Positions 19,746 through 32,520 of a DNA stretch of 64,000 nt are shown piece by piece. Every line of letters starts with the position of its first letter. Positions within the stretch are counted from its first letter, which is position 1. The notes below the pieces were generated by a model that was not told where the DNA came from, did no database searches, and saw nothing but the letters and a program-made list of their open reading frames with translations. The translations under genes were made by a program, and so were the position numbers. Origin of the DNA: Ectobius pallidus (taxonomy: Eukaryota; Arthropoda; Insecta; Blattodea; Ectobiidae); contig CAXKWD010000004.1 in NCBI GenBank assembly GCA_964059195.1, positions 117,011,938-117,075,937 of the forward strand, written 5' to 3'.

Positions 19746-22700
19746 ATATATATATGCGATGGACTTCCTTAATGGAAGCAAGTGAATATATATCTTTTGC
19801 TTGTTTTTGTTTAATATGAGCATGTAAGGTGAAATGCAAAGAAAGCGTTGAAGTAATACAGTGATATCGTCGTGTTAAGTCACCGCATTGCGCCGACAAA
19901 GTAAATTAAAACTCCGTCACGCGATATGGATGCTATCACGCTCATAAAGCACTTTACACAAATAGCAACACATTTCCAAAACATGGAGAAGGAAACTTTA
20001 AAAGAATTAGTGAAAGAGCAATAATTTACCCTAATTATTTGTCTTAACTAGAACTCAGAGAAGTAGTTGTGTTTTAAAGACCTAGTTCTGTCTCTCTGCA
20101 AAAGTTTCTAATTGAAGTAAAAACTTGTTCAGTTCGTGACTTCTTTTTGGATCTTCTCTCTTATGCATTGCAGCTGTAATTACTTATGATGTCATATAAT
20201 AATATCTTTACAAGAGCTAATTAAGAAATAATAAACGTGAAATGTACACCAAATCGTGTGATAGGATGTTTTATATATAACATTGCGGTATATTATAGAT
20301 ATAGCCTACATATTGCTCTTTCACGTAAGAACTAAATGTGATAAAGGTCGAAAATTTCATAAACATTTTTATACCCAGAGAGAACTTAGGACTGTAGCAG
20401 TTTCAAATATTTCACTATTTCTTGATGGTGGCAGTTTTAATGCTTTTTTGGTAACAACTGGTATCTTCCTTGCTGATTTTTACGTTACTGCTATTTTTTT
20501 GCCGGTGTAGGATCAGGGGGCGTATGTTTGTGATAGCGGACTGTAAGAAGTCCCTAAAACCTACACGAGATTGTAAATTTAATTGTGCTTAACACTTTCC
20601 GTGCTAACCACAATTAATAAGATCTCTGGCGGAGGACCACCTCCATAATGGAGGAAATGAAATGAATAAGCTTTATAGCATACATCACTCAATGAAACCA
20701 ACGAATATAAGACATAACATTTAATTATAATCTAAGCACACGAACAAATACACTTTCACTTGGTTGACAAGAGTTGAAAACGAAGATAGTAGGTCTTCAG
20801 CTGAAAGTCTTCTTGTTGTAGCATTTATATATCCATACAATGGTTGACAATCTTCAAGTATGTAGTGTTTATGTTTGATGTAATATGTGAGTCATCTTAA
20901 CGCATGAGATTGAATGAAAGTTTGTAAATAATGGAGTTGAAGATTCAGTCTTGAAGTCACATAAAATCACATTTGTGAATAAATATATATATGTGTCCGT
21001 GAAGTGTGACACTTATAGAAATAGTTTTCAAGACGAAAAACTGAATATTAAGTCTGATGTATAAGCTATTTAATGATAGCTAAATCACAACAATGCGATA
21101 GATGTTTAATGCGTAGATGTATGTAGAATTGAAGCCACTTCTAGTAATACTAATGATTACTTACTTGAAGTGAAGTATATGTCCTTGTATAGATTGATAT
21201 TAGCAGAATCTTTATCTGCTATAAGAATGAGAAAATGTGTCGTGATGTCCCAGATATTTAGCAATTAGCAAAACACAACACAGAAACGCCATTTTGCCAG
21301 GCATAAATTGAATGAAAGACAAGCACATTTCTTGATGCACTAGTAGTATTGCTTACTTGAAGCATATGATGAAGAAGTGTAGAATCTGTAGGATATGTTA
21401 TCCTTACAAATAGAATGAATGAATGTTGATGTTCAAATTATATCTCAATAATCTGAAGCACCAGAGAACACATGAATCCTTTCATGTATATAATGGAATT
21501 GTTGTAGTGAAGAAGGAAGTAAGTCATTGAGCTATATGAAATGCATATAAACTGCTCAAGAAACGTATCCTGAAGACTGGATACAAAAAATAATAATCAA
21601 ATATGAATAATAAAGACAATGAATAGGAATAATGGCTTACAAGCTAGAAAATGAATTTTATTTAAATAGTAATATGAATCAAGTTGACTTCAGAAACAGG
21701 AACTGACAAAAGAAAGATATCCAAAGCCAACATGATAGGCTAAATATAATGTTGTAAGTAAATGAATATAGGATGTAATGGAAACTTAAAATCTAAACTT
21801 ATAACAATAAATTAGAGAAAAATGATGAATAGAATATACTGCTGTCAAGTTGGCAGCAAAATAATTAAACTTGTACATAGTTTAAATCTATGATTGAACA
21901 GCCGGCCATCGCCAAATTGATTGCACTTGACTTTTCCAAAAAATAAAACAAAATGTCAGATAAAAGGCTTTAGCAATCATCGTAAAAACCCTAGAAAAGT
22001 TATAACAATGTCGTCTATGCAAAGAAAATAAATAAATAAGATGGATCAAGTTCGGCTATAGAGATTAGAATTGGATGCTTGAAGACATGACGCCCGGACA
22101 TCTAGCTATTCACCGGAAGAACAGTCTCTGAGTATGTATGTATATACACACGCAACGGAGAGAAAAGCTGTAAATGTAGTACACAAGTCCATTCTTTAGA
22201 TTTTGTTGCCCCTAAATTGTAACGCGAAAAGCTCAATACATAAAAAATAGAAAAGAAATCACAAACTAGATATAGTCACTTCCTCTTGTCATTTCCCGGG
22301 TAATATACCGGTACCGCTAAACCCGGTGCAAGCAGCTGAAGGTAAAATAAACACGTTTAACGGTAGATGATATTAATTAAGAGGAGAAAAATTTCCAGTG
22401 TCTGGTATAAATTTATAACACTCCAACCAACAATGATTGCTTCACATGGAAAATACTCTTTTAGTTGAAAATAATTATAGAGTTAGTTTGATATTAATTT
22501 GACATTTTAAAATTCACCTCGCCTTTTTTAAATAGGAAATTTCTCACGGTGATTGAAAAAAATTGCATATTTTTTAGGTGAAAAGCTGTGTCTTTAAGTT
22601 GGCAGCCTTGTATCAGAAAATCAGAAACAGTTGTTTGAGCGCTCCAACTTGGCTGCCTCCACAGTGCTTAATTCATTGGAATACCACCTAACATTGTTTT

Positions 22701-22974
22701 ATTATTATTTCACAAATGTTAACGACACATGTGGTAATAATTATTTATGTAGCCTATCAAGTACTCAAAAGCTTTACCGTTATTTTTTAGTAAAAGTTCT
22801 GTAAATTATATGAAATCAATAAAAATAGGTATAATTCATTCATTATAAAAGGCATAGCCAGCCATTTGTTGACGCCATATTCTCAGAGCCGCCTGAATCC
22901 TATGTTATGAACCAATACGAAATGTAGATGGCAGTGCGGGTTTCTTATGAATAATATATCTATGTTTGCTTAGG
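19746..22974. other. Unassigned AT-rich DNA
   Basis: No gene can be supported. The stretch from about 20.7 to 21.6 kb contains many partial echoes of TACTTGAAG and GAATGAATG-like motifs, suggesting old local duplication. Short ORFs (such as 20283-20510) lack motifs. Confidence 0.4.
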
Positions 22975-23170
22975 CCTATATTTGTTGTTATATTCTTAAG
23001 GGTTTTGCAAAAAAAAATGGTAAAGTTTCTGATTAACGTAAAGAAACAATGTTGCCAATATTTGTTGTTTTATGGTCAAGTATTTTGTTTCAAACCCTGT
23101 TAGGTTGGTATGACTAGTCACTGTCATCTGGATTTTTCAGTTGCCATGACTACTTTACCGGCCTAGGCTG
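22975..23170. repeat. Dispersed repeat, family X (inverted relative to 36.3-36.5 kb)
   Basis: ATTTGTTGTTATAT, GACTAGTCACTGTCATCTGG and CCATGACTACTTTA match the reverse complement of 36310-36500 (ATTTGTTGTTATATGACCAA, GACTGGTCAATGTCATCTGG, CCATGACGACTTTA). Neither copy shows a clear end or coding region, and the class is unknown. Confidence 0.7.
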
Positions 23171-25097
23171 GTCCAACAAGCAGCTGTTTTACAGAGCGTG
23201 TACTAAAAAATAATTTTATGACTTGGATTTTACTCGTACGAAGGACTAGCAACCAGCTAGTGTCTATATAGCCTACATACATACATACTGTATATATAAT
23301 TTAATTAAAGCCCATAGTACGACTTCAGTTGACATTTAAACAAATGCATGTTATCAGAAGTTATAAAAGTGACATCACCATATTTTCACAAAACTGTGTT
23401 AAGAGAATGGTACGCCTTGATGCAGTTGGTTGAGGCCGACGTGTGCGTAACGCTCACATTACCACATTCGTGTGTCATTTTGCCTCAGCCGTGTGTAATA
23501 GAGAGACTTTTACTTTGTTTTATGTTTAATAGAATAAAAGATAGGTTTTATTGCGTTAATCCACTTTTACCGTGAAACTTAACCTTAAAGATATTAGTCA
23601 TGGAAATATGCCTACTTCCTGTTATTAACACGTCATAAACATCAGATGTGATAACGCTCACTTGATTTTTTCTCCAGTAACCATAGTCTTTCGCTTCACA
23701 TTCCCACACAGAGTACGAGGATGCATTGCGGAAGTTCGGCTTTCAATTGTCTTGGCCTAGACCGCCATGCAATCCGTTTCGTTGGCAAGGCGAGACTTAC
23801 AAACTTGAGTTTGTGGAAAAGTTACTCCTGTAACTTACAACAACCATAAATAAACAAAATCTACGAAATATTTATGATTCAAATGTAGAAAATATATTTT
23901 ATTTTGTGAGCAGTTATGTTTGCGAAACAAGCCCGTAATGGAGAGTGTAGCAATCCTGCGAACAAAATAAAATCACGTTACATCGTGTTTCGTAGGCAAT
24001 ATTATTTTTAGACAGACGTTATATTTGTGCAATAATAGTAAATACAGAATTAGATTTATTATAATGACCATGTTGGACTCTCGAGCTGCCTTGCCAAATG
24101 CGCTCATGCGCAGACAGAGGTTACTGAGTTTATGATGTACGACTGCCAACATAAGGAATGGAATTGACAACTCTTTTGAACCTCCAAGTAGCCTATGGCG
24201 ATTTTTGGGACCACTGTGAGACATTTAACTTTTAAAAGACGTAATGGATTGTAGAATTGTCATATTTTATCAAACTGATTCTATTTAATAACCATATACG
24301 TATGAAAAGTGTTCTTAACTAAAAGAGTATTTTACTAGTGATTGAAACCTAAGTTGGTGTCGACGGCAAACTATTCCATCCAATCGAGCTAACTACATTT
24401 TACTAAATGACTTGTCTAATCTTAGATGTGCTAGTTTAGAACATACTTTTTCTTATAAAAGAAGAAATTAGAATATGTTAAGTTAATTTTCGGATGTTCT
24501 AACTTCGTTGATATCTTTCTTAAATTAAAATGAAGACTATCAATTTCATCAACGCGGAGTTTGGTTACCCCTGTTGTAAGCGAACGCTGTATACTCGCGA
24601 ATAGATGAATTTCTCGGCATAGAATCCCGTTTGCGGAGTCTTCTCACGTGCATTTGATACTTAAAAGTGTCTGCTCATCGAATTTGTCGAGATAGGAGGA
24701 CGGGATGTACAGCGAAAGGAACTGAGATTTACCATGAAGAGTAGGATTTTATAGAGGCTTATATGAAAAATATTACAAAGAATGTATAATTAACTTTAAG
24801 TTTAAATATATATGTTGTTAAAATTTGTTACTTTTAAAATTAACAATTTTATGTTAAAATGTGTATAAATGTATACAGCCTTACTTATAAAAGTTGCTTA
24901 TATGCGTTGAACGGTTGTTTGGTTGATCACCGCGCAAGTTCTATATAAGCCGTGTTACGAATTAATCCAGTATAACTGCCAAGGGTTACACCGGGTTTGA
25001 ATGTGAAACGTCATCAAACACGTCACGTTGGTGATGACGTTACTCGCCCGGAGCAGTGAAGGAAGCATGCGACTGCAGAACACCAATGTCGCTATCT
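23171..25097. other. Unassigned DNA
   Basis: No element boundary, RNA gene or credible ORF was seen. It includes moderately GC-richer patches near 23.4-23.5 and 24.9-25.05 kb without motifs I recognise. Confidence 0.4.
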
Positions 25098-26420
25098 GTC
25101 CGGCCCTTTAAGGGCCCTTTACACGCACAGATATTCACACCGGTTTGTCTGCAACGACTGGGTCTGTAAATTGAACAAATTGGTCTGCGGTACGGTCTGA
25201 GTTGGGTCTGTGCAAAATCTGGCGAAGCTTGACAAACCGGTGCAATGTCTGAACGGGTAAAAGCGACACAGACATCGCCGCAGACAAATAACACAATCTA
25301 TATGTCCAGGTGATTCTTCTTCTCAAGATTCAGGCATTTATTGACGTGAATTTTATAGTTGTATCGAACATTGCCAGCTATTTGGACAGTGGAGAATATA
25401 GAATTTTGACCGGTACAGGAGTAAAACCCAATGTAGTGTCTATTTTAAAGACGCTGTAACTCAAATACGCTTTATCGGATTTTCATGAAACTTGGTATAC
25501 GCATTTGTAATGGCCATGGAAAGACGTCTATTGATATTGGATAAAATCGGTTGACCGGTATGAATACTGTTATATACAGATGATATATTACTCTCAAATA
25601 ACTAGGCCTACTTATATTAAGTGGTATTCTTCGCCTGTGTATTTTGTGAAATGTTGACATATTTTAAGAATGTCTTATATCAGTGTATACGAGTTTGAAT
25701 TAAGGTTAAGTATCAAACTTCAGACCTTTATTCTTCCGTAAGTCCTGCTTAATGAATCGATCTGCAGCTTAACTCGGAAAACGATAACAAAAATAACTTA
25801 AGCTCTGCATATAATAATTGCAATTAATTTTTTACTGATTAAACAAAAGCATTCTGGCACTTAGTTACATCAGTTTACCTGATTTTATTATATATTATCA
25901 TTTTTACAAGTTCAACCGAAAGAATAGAAAGAACCGTACAAAATCTTGTAAATGAATACATCTATTTTCTTCTAATAAATGTTAAATAATTAATTAACAA
26001 GGGCCGCTAAGTAGAATTATAAATAAGCTAAATGATTAATTTAGAATTATATTATAAATCATTACTTTAGGGCTATTAGAATTTACATGTTGGTAAATTA
26101 CTATTAATTAATAAACCTATAACCTATATAAATAGTATATACAGTATACCATATTATATTCTCTCTGCGGTCGCGTTCCAATTTCATCATTGGTCTCTGA
26201 ATCGTATCTAAGCAAATTTATTTAGTATGGTCATGACCAACTGTTTGCAACCACACTGTTAACTCAAGATTGTGTGAAAGTCTGGTTAAAGATTGAGCGT
26301 GTAAATGCGAAACGAACCGTGCAGACCCGATGAGCAGACGGCCTGTGCAAACACGGTCTGCAAACGTGGTCTGCACAGACAAGTCTTGAAGTTGGAACGG
26401 TCTTTTAAGGCCAAACCGTA
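25098..26420. mobile_element. Possible DNA element rich in GGTCTGCA motifs
   Basis: The left side reads CCTTTAAGGGCCCTTTACAC then repeated GTCTG(C/T)-type words to about 25290. The right side (about 26290-26413) carries the same words in inverted sense and ends GGTCTTTTAAGGCC. This suggests subterminal inverted repeats at a TTAA- or TWA-like site, as in PIF/Harbinger or piggyBac, but the terminal match is weak. A Helitron-like repeat (25.44-25.9 kb) lies inside. Confidence 0.3.
25440..25890 (+). repeat. Helitron-like repeat family Y, copy 1
   Basis: It shares AACTCAAATACGCTTTATCG, TATTGATATTGGA and ATCGGTTGACCGGTA with the copy at 30.84 kb. It shares CTTCCGTAAG.CCTGCTTAAT and ATAACAAAAATAACTTA with the copies at 27.65 and 31.19 kb. 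It carries extra sequence between the two halves. Confidence 0.75.
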
Positions 26421-27640
26421 GAGCTGATGATGATGATGGTATCTTTCTCAGAAGATAAATTTCACGGCAAGAACAAATTCTACGGACATGTTTCAATGTT
26501 CAGTAATTCACTTTCCATTCTGGAGTTATGTACGATAGTGAAGTTTCAACCAAAAGTCTTTAACTACCGGAGAAGACTCCACGTTAGGCCTTTTGTTTCT
26601 CTTCAAAATACATATAACCCAAGATAATCAAGGATCAGTATTTTCCTAGTTGTATCTAATGCAGTAATCTTTATAAAAAAAAAGCATTAATTATTCTTGG
26701 TGTTTAATAATATGTTCTCGTGTGTAGACCGGGATCACGACTAAGAGACGCCCAGGCACAATTTGACGACCTCCAAAACTCATCATTCGTGTAACACCTT
26801 GGGAAGTTTTAATTAATCAATTTAATAATGGATTGTAAATATTTATTCGTTTGAGAAACACACGGTGGACTTCCATGTTCATGTGTTGAGCGTTTCTACG
26901 TTTTAATAATATGATATGGAACACGATCTGAACAATGGCTGTAATGATTAATTGAATTTTGCGAGAAGGGATTCTTTGTTTCAAATGCTGAATGTTTTAT
27001 AATATAAATGAATCTAAATATTTCGTTGAGATTCGGATTCTGTGCCTAAACTAAGATTTATATGATAATGGTAGTAACAAGGTTCATTTCTATTAGTAAG
27101 CCTAATACGAATTCGATCGCTTTTTAAAAATTGTGCCCCTTTCAACTTCAGAACAGCTGTTATTAGTGAATAGTTAGGCCTATATCTATTTTTATTAATC
27201 GCTAAGTCGTTTACCATATCACAGAAAAATGGCCAGAAATACATTTGTGTGGGTGTAAGAAAGAAATATTTCAATTTTGGAACTCATAATTATTAGGCTT
27301 TTCTATTCCTTGTTTTTATGAACACTTAAACTTCTCAAAATTGTTAATGCTTTTCATTTAGCGTGAATTGGTCGCACTGATCATCGAAAAACTGCTCATA
27401 TTGCGGAAGGTGTTGGTTACATTTAAAGTCATGTTTCTTTAACTTTTTCTCGTGCGTATAAATACTACGATTTCTGAAATATTCATTTTTTTAAGATAAA
27501 CTAGGCTACATAAATAACAAAGCACCTTGCACTTCTCAGTGAGAAAATTCTCGTACCGAGGGGGGTTCCAAAGAAAAAAAAATGTATTACAGGTATTGCA
27601 ATGTTTGTATGCACTTGCATTCTCAAAATGAATAGATGAT
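26421..27640. other. Unassigned DNA
   Basis: Nothing supportable was seen. ORFs at 27014-27274 and 27439-27654 (minus) have no motif and irregular composition. Confidence 0.4.
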
Positions 27641-27990
27641 ACATATCCCTTCACATATGCTTATCAAACTTTAGACGTTTGTTCTTCCGTAAGCCCTGCT
27701 TAATGAATCGATCTGGAGCTTAACTCTGAAGTATATTACAAAAATAACTTCTTTTCTGCATAGGCCTATCATAATTGCAATTATCACTGATTAAAAAACA
27801 ATTTCTGGCACTTTGCTATGTCGGTTTACCTGATTTTATTAATAGTTTTAACTGCATATGAATTATTTACATGTAAGTGTTAATAAAAACGCTGTTTTTA
27901 TTAGTTTGCTGTTAAATGATATTAAAAAAACATCCGACGATTGTATTAATAAACGCGAGCGAAGCCTCACATTCTATTATTATATAAATC
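27641..27990 (+). repeat. Helitron-like repeat family Y, copy 2
   Basis: This matches the 3' half of the family (TTCCGTAAGCCCTGCTTAAT, GAATCGATCTGGAGCTTAAC, TTCTGGCACTTTG). It continues to ATAAACGCGAGCGAAGCCTC, the half-hairpin expected just before a Helitron 3' end. The 5' half is missing. Confidence 0.7.
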
Positions 27991-28714
27991 GGAGTCAATT
28001 CATTCAGAATCTTTATATAAAAATGTAACCAATTTTTCGTATATCCATACCTAAATTACTGTAGCCTTTATAATAGTCTTCCTTTATTCTATTGATAGCA
28101 TTATGAAACCCTGCAAAAATTGAAGAAAAGTACAATTAATTTAGTGACAAAGGAAACGACTGTAATCGTGAATTGAAAGAAAGCGCTGCTCGCTGTTCAA
28201 CGATTTTTCATTTGTACAGGTTCCCACATGATTCGGAGCTAACCGTGAATGATGTGTCCTCGTTTATTTAACTTTTAAAAGCCTGAGGAGGAAATAAAAA
28301 ACAACAGTTTAGCGTGGTATAAAAGATATGTTTGGTGTGTGTGTGTTGTGGTGTTCAGATCGAACACCTGCTTGCTGAATTTGTGGCTGTGCACAACAAG
28401 AAAAACCTACTTCCTTCGCAGTATTTCTCAATTAATGTTTACGTGACACACCAAATGGCTTGTTTTGTGCAAGATTGGATTTAATGGAGTGACTAAATAG
28501 ACATCTGTAAAACTCAAGAGCAGCAATTCAATTCCATCTTCTTTATGCCTGAAGAATACATCTAATCCGTTCTTTTTAACTAGAGATCTCAGAAATCGAC
28601 TTACGCTACTGGTTCGTTGAAGAATATTGTAAGAGGTAACTGTGACGGCAATTATTTGCAGATGATAAACATATGAACAGTTATTGTTGCAGTCTACGCA
28701 TTTATTATGCCTTT

Positions 28715-28935
28715 TTTTTGTTATTCTTTCTTTCTTTTCCTTAGTTTAACCTCTTCCATTGTAGGGACGTTTATGTGGCCCACGCCTCCCTGGCTTTCTG
28801 GACCTCGACCTGTCGGGATAGGGATTACCTTTGGATCTCATACATACTTGTTTGACCAGATAAAGACATGGAGGGCCTCCCAGGATGTGTATTCAGCCCA
28901 ATTACAACACGAGCATAGTCATCGTCATGAACATT
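28715..28935 (-). mobile_element. tRNA-derived SINE (family B), diverged 3' part
   Basis: A (TTTC)n run is followed by AGTTTAACCTCT, CGACCTGTCGGGATAGGGAT and GACATGGAGGGCCTCCCAGG, the minus-strand family B body. It is clearly more diverged than the 16-17 kb copies and stops well before the tRNA-like head. Confidence 0.85.
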
Positions 28936-29385
28936 AGGAACAGATCCACTGTAATTTAAAATCCTTAAATCAAATTTCCCAAAATAGCTGCTACTCTTCT
29001 CTCGTACTTTTGCTACTGAAATATATATTAACTTCTTCTACACTTCACAACGTATGCAGACAATTAACTTTCAATTTACGGTAGTGGAACGAAGAATCAA
29101 TATTTGCTCATTTTTTTTTTTTTTTTTTAATTAGTAGTTTGCAAGGGACGGAAGGTTTCATATGGAAAAGTCTTTTGCGGGAAGAGTCAAAAATTGAAAA
29201 TTTAGTGGAAATAATTTTTAACTCGCCTAGTTCGTTTCCTCAACTCACTAAAAATAAGGAATTGACAGATGACAAGTTTTTCAAACCCCTAAGGCAGAAT
29301 CCTTGTGAACTGTATGAGTTAACTAATTTACAAAACTTCCAACATGCAACCTATTGTCTTTAAAAATATATATTAAAAAAATAAA

Positions 29386-29425
<40 letters not shown>

Positions 29426-30840
29426 TTAAAAATATGAAGTATTTAATATAGGCCTACCTGCAATAAAATAAGAAATAAATATACAGTAGATAAAAATAGA
29501 TTACACCTAAATGTTTGTATTTATTATTTATTTTAACAAAGATTATTTTTAATAGTAATATCGGGAACCGGGAATGTTGCCCGAAGTGAGAATTTTCAGA
29601 CGGGGATCGCGAAGTCAGCTTTGCGGATGGTGTGGTTTTAGGGTTTACCTAACTCGTAGAGGAGAATCCCAGATTTTAACTTACATGCTTTTGACATTAG
29701 AATTCCAATGTACGATGTGTGGAACCAAGTCAGAATATTATGTCGCAGGCGAGATAATTTTAAGCAGTCACCAAAATATATAATAATTCTAAAGAGTAAC
29801 AACTTCGAAACACAGGCACGGCCGTGAACTATGTTTGAAATGACAAACGACAGAACTCATTGATACACATTACTCCAACACTTGAAAATATGAACCTTTG
29901 GTGTCTTCCTCCTTTTCAGAATTATTTTTAATTACGAAGTTTATGCCTACAAAGAATTTATTTTGTTTTATATTGTTATTAAAATTGTAAATAATCAGTA
30001 ATCGTTTCTATCTTATTTCACAAACTAATTGTTTTCTCGGAAATCTCCTTAATAAAAGTGCACGGAGGTGAAGTAATAAATTTTCCTTTAAATGTTCCTT
30101 GAACTGAACGCCATTTGGTATTTACTGCCTTGCTGTCATTGTGGTAGCCCCAAAACAGAGTAGTGTAACTTTTAAATTGAAAGAAGAAATCCAGTAGGAT
30201 CTTATTTCTTGTCGTTCCTTTCAGTGTAAATCAAGATAAAGCCAATGCCACCTGGTTTACTGGAAGAAATCTCGGGAGACTTGTGAAGAATGAGCACGAG
30301 TGTAAATTTTGCAAGCTACTGGGGTGGTATGCTATACCAATTCTTAAGGTCATTTCTTGATTTCGCGTGTTTTGAAATCTGTAGAGCTTGTAGAATGTCG
30401 CAATCAATGCATAATTTGAGCTGAAAACACCTTTACTTATATCCTTAAAATTCTACAATTCGAGATTTTACTACACTCGATGGTAGTATTGGATATAACG
30501 CATCGAATTTGATTTTCCTCTTTGTTTAGTGTCCGAAGTACATATCTTCAACTTATTTTTCGGTATTGTTGGACGATTGTTTTTCTTAATATATTTATGC
30601 TAACTGTTCCACCGTTTTACCATAAATGGCAATGTTCACCATAAATTATAACATAATAATGTAAATAGTCATATTTGACTATTTTGAAGTTTTTTTCGCT
30701 TCAAATTTTCTAAATGAGTATGAATACTGTGAATGTATCGTATAATAAAATTAATTACCTATTAAATTTGTATTAAGTATGTAGTAATGTTCGTTGTTTA
30801 GTACCTTTACTGTTATTATTAAATACCAGAATGGTACTTT
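28936..30840. other. Unassigned DNA with poly-T and (AAT)n tracts
   Basis: A poly-T run (about 29112-29129) precedes a 74-codon ORF (29139-29363, +) that I do not recognise. An (AAT)n tract lies at 29386-29421. No other gene or element can be supported. Confidence 0.4.
29386..29421. repeat. (AAT)n microsatellite
   Basis: An uninterrupted AAT run of about twelve units. Confidence 0.9.
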
Positions 30841-31345
30841 TTGAGATTGTGTGGTGGACGGGAAAATGTCTGCCTGTCTGTCTGTCCATGTGTCTCTACG
30901 CGCGATAACTCAAATACGCTTTATCGAATTTTCATGAAAATTATCATACGCGTTTATAACGTCCATGGGAAGAAGCCTATTGATATTGGACCAAATCGGT
31001 TGACCGGTACCGGAGTAATGCCAACTTTAATGTTATTTTATGGTAATATATTAGAAAGAATTTTTCAAATGCAAATCAGTTCTCAAGACAACATAGCCTA
31101 TTGTTTTACAGTGTTCATATATGGCTTTGAAAGTTGCAATACAGGTACTATGACAACACTACATACATATTCCTTCACATATGATTATCAAACTATACCT
31201 TTGTCCTTCCGTAAGCCCTGCTTAATGATTCAATATGGAGCTTAACTCGGAAATCGATAACAAAAATAACTTATTTTCTGCATATTATAATTGCGATTAT
31301 CACTGATTAAACAAAAGGATTCTGGCACTTCGTTATATGAGTTTA
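30841..31345 (+). repeat. Helitron-like repeat family Y, copy 3 (longest)
   Basis: It begins near CTGTCTGTCTGTCCATGTG, continues with CGATAACTCAAATACGC and ATCGGTTGACCGGTACCGG, and ends with CTTCCGTAAGCCCTGCTTAA and TTCTGGCACTTCG. A CTGTCTGTC-plus-AACTC 5' region is common in insect non-autonomous Helitrons. The 134-codon ORF across it is a by-product, because its translation tracks repeat sequence. Confidence 0.7.
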
Positions 31346-31350
31346 CCTTA

Positions 31351-31381
<31 letters not shown>
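31346..31381. repeat. (ATT)n microsatellite
   Basis: An ATT run directly after repeat family Y copy 3. Confidence 0.9.
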
Positions 31382-31976
31382 ATTAAAATATTTGTCCAAA
31401 ACAGAGGTATTTTTTCATCTACTTCACGCATTAAGATGATTATTATTAATATTATTTTATCTAAACAAATTTATAATCTTCACTTTCTTTAGGCAATACA
31501 ACGGAAGAATTACACAAAAGAAAGGTAAATGAAGAATTCTTAATTACACTAATAATAATAATAATTCAGACTTAGGCTAAGTGGAAAATTAAGACTGATA
31601 AATATTACTTATCGTATTATATTTTAATATATAATCTTGATTACTAAGTGAGCCCTGCACACCACTTCAGGTTTCATCCTATTAGAAGAAATGGATATTT
31701 GGTATTTGTTCATTGGGAATTCGTACCGAATTGCTCTTACAAATAGTTCAAAAACAGTTGCCAGTTGTTTCTTACTATCTCTGTTGTTTGCCAAGTTATG
31801 TCCACAACTCGAATGGATGCTAAGGAAATCTGAATTGCAAATAAGGCACGAACTTATTGAGAGTGATTTTATAACTTATGAACCAATTGTTATGCCATAA
31901 TATTTCATATTTCTCTTCAGAATTTCAACAGTTCATTTAATGGACATTACTAAGTATTCTGCCTTTCGGCAGGTTT

Positions 31977-32520
31977 TCAGACTTGGTACGCGAATTTTGT
32001 TTTCCATAGCTTTCTATCCTCTGCTTCCTCCTTCAGCATCCAATACTTACGCTTTTCCCTTAAATCGTCCAACAGCTGAATTATTCTTCTTCCGAGTCTA
32101 GTTGTTCCTTCCAGCCTTCCTTCTATGACGTCATGCAATAGACAGTGCCCAATCCAGTTTGCTTTCCTCCAACGAATTGTGTATACGATTGACTCCTTCT
32201 CACCCACTCTACTCAAAACCTCTTCGTTTGTCACCATGTCCATCCACTTTATCTTTTCTATCCGTCTCCAGCACCACATTTGAAAACTTTCCAAATATTT
32301 ATTCTCTATTTTCCTCAAAGTCCACGTCTGTGATCCATACAAAGCAATACTCCAAATTTTACACTTCAAAAGGTTTTTACGTAGCTCCAGGTTCAAACTA
32401 CTTGTTAGCAGTGTTCTCTTCTTCATAAATGCTTTCTTGGCCATGGCAATACTTGCCAGGGTAACGTGCGTGTCTAGTGTTCTAGAGGTCTCACGTTCAA
32501 ATCCATCCCTAAACAATACT
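31977..32520 (-). pseudogene. LINE reverse-transcriptase C-terminus (RTE-like), 5'-truncated
   Basis: About 180 codons, open on the minus strand, match the C-terminal region of insect endonuclease/reverse transcriptases of the RTE-like type. Diagnostic blocks in order are IAMAKKAF, LRKNLLKC.IWSIALYGS, TWTLRKIENKYLESFQMWCW, RRIEKIKWMD.VTNEEVL, RVGE and RKANWIGHCLLHD. The endonuclease and RT core are missing, so this is a dead-on-arrival 5'-truncated insertion. The apparent start codon is not real, and residues before IAMAKKAF do not fit well. Confidence 0.88.

Noticed and set aside
29139..29363. 74-codon ORF after a poly-T tract, possibly an exon
   Set aside because: No recognised domain, and the AG before it is weak; kept only as a remark.
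30841..31245. 134-codon ORF
   Set aside because: Lies entirely in repeat family Y, whose other copies do not preserve the frame.
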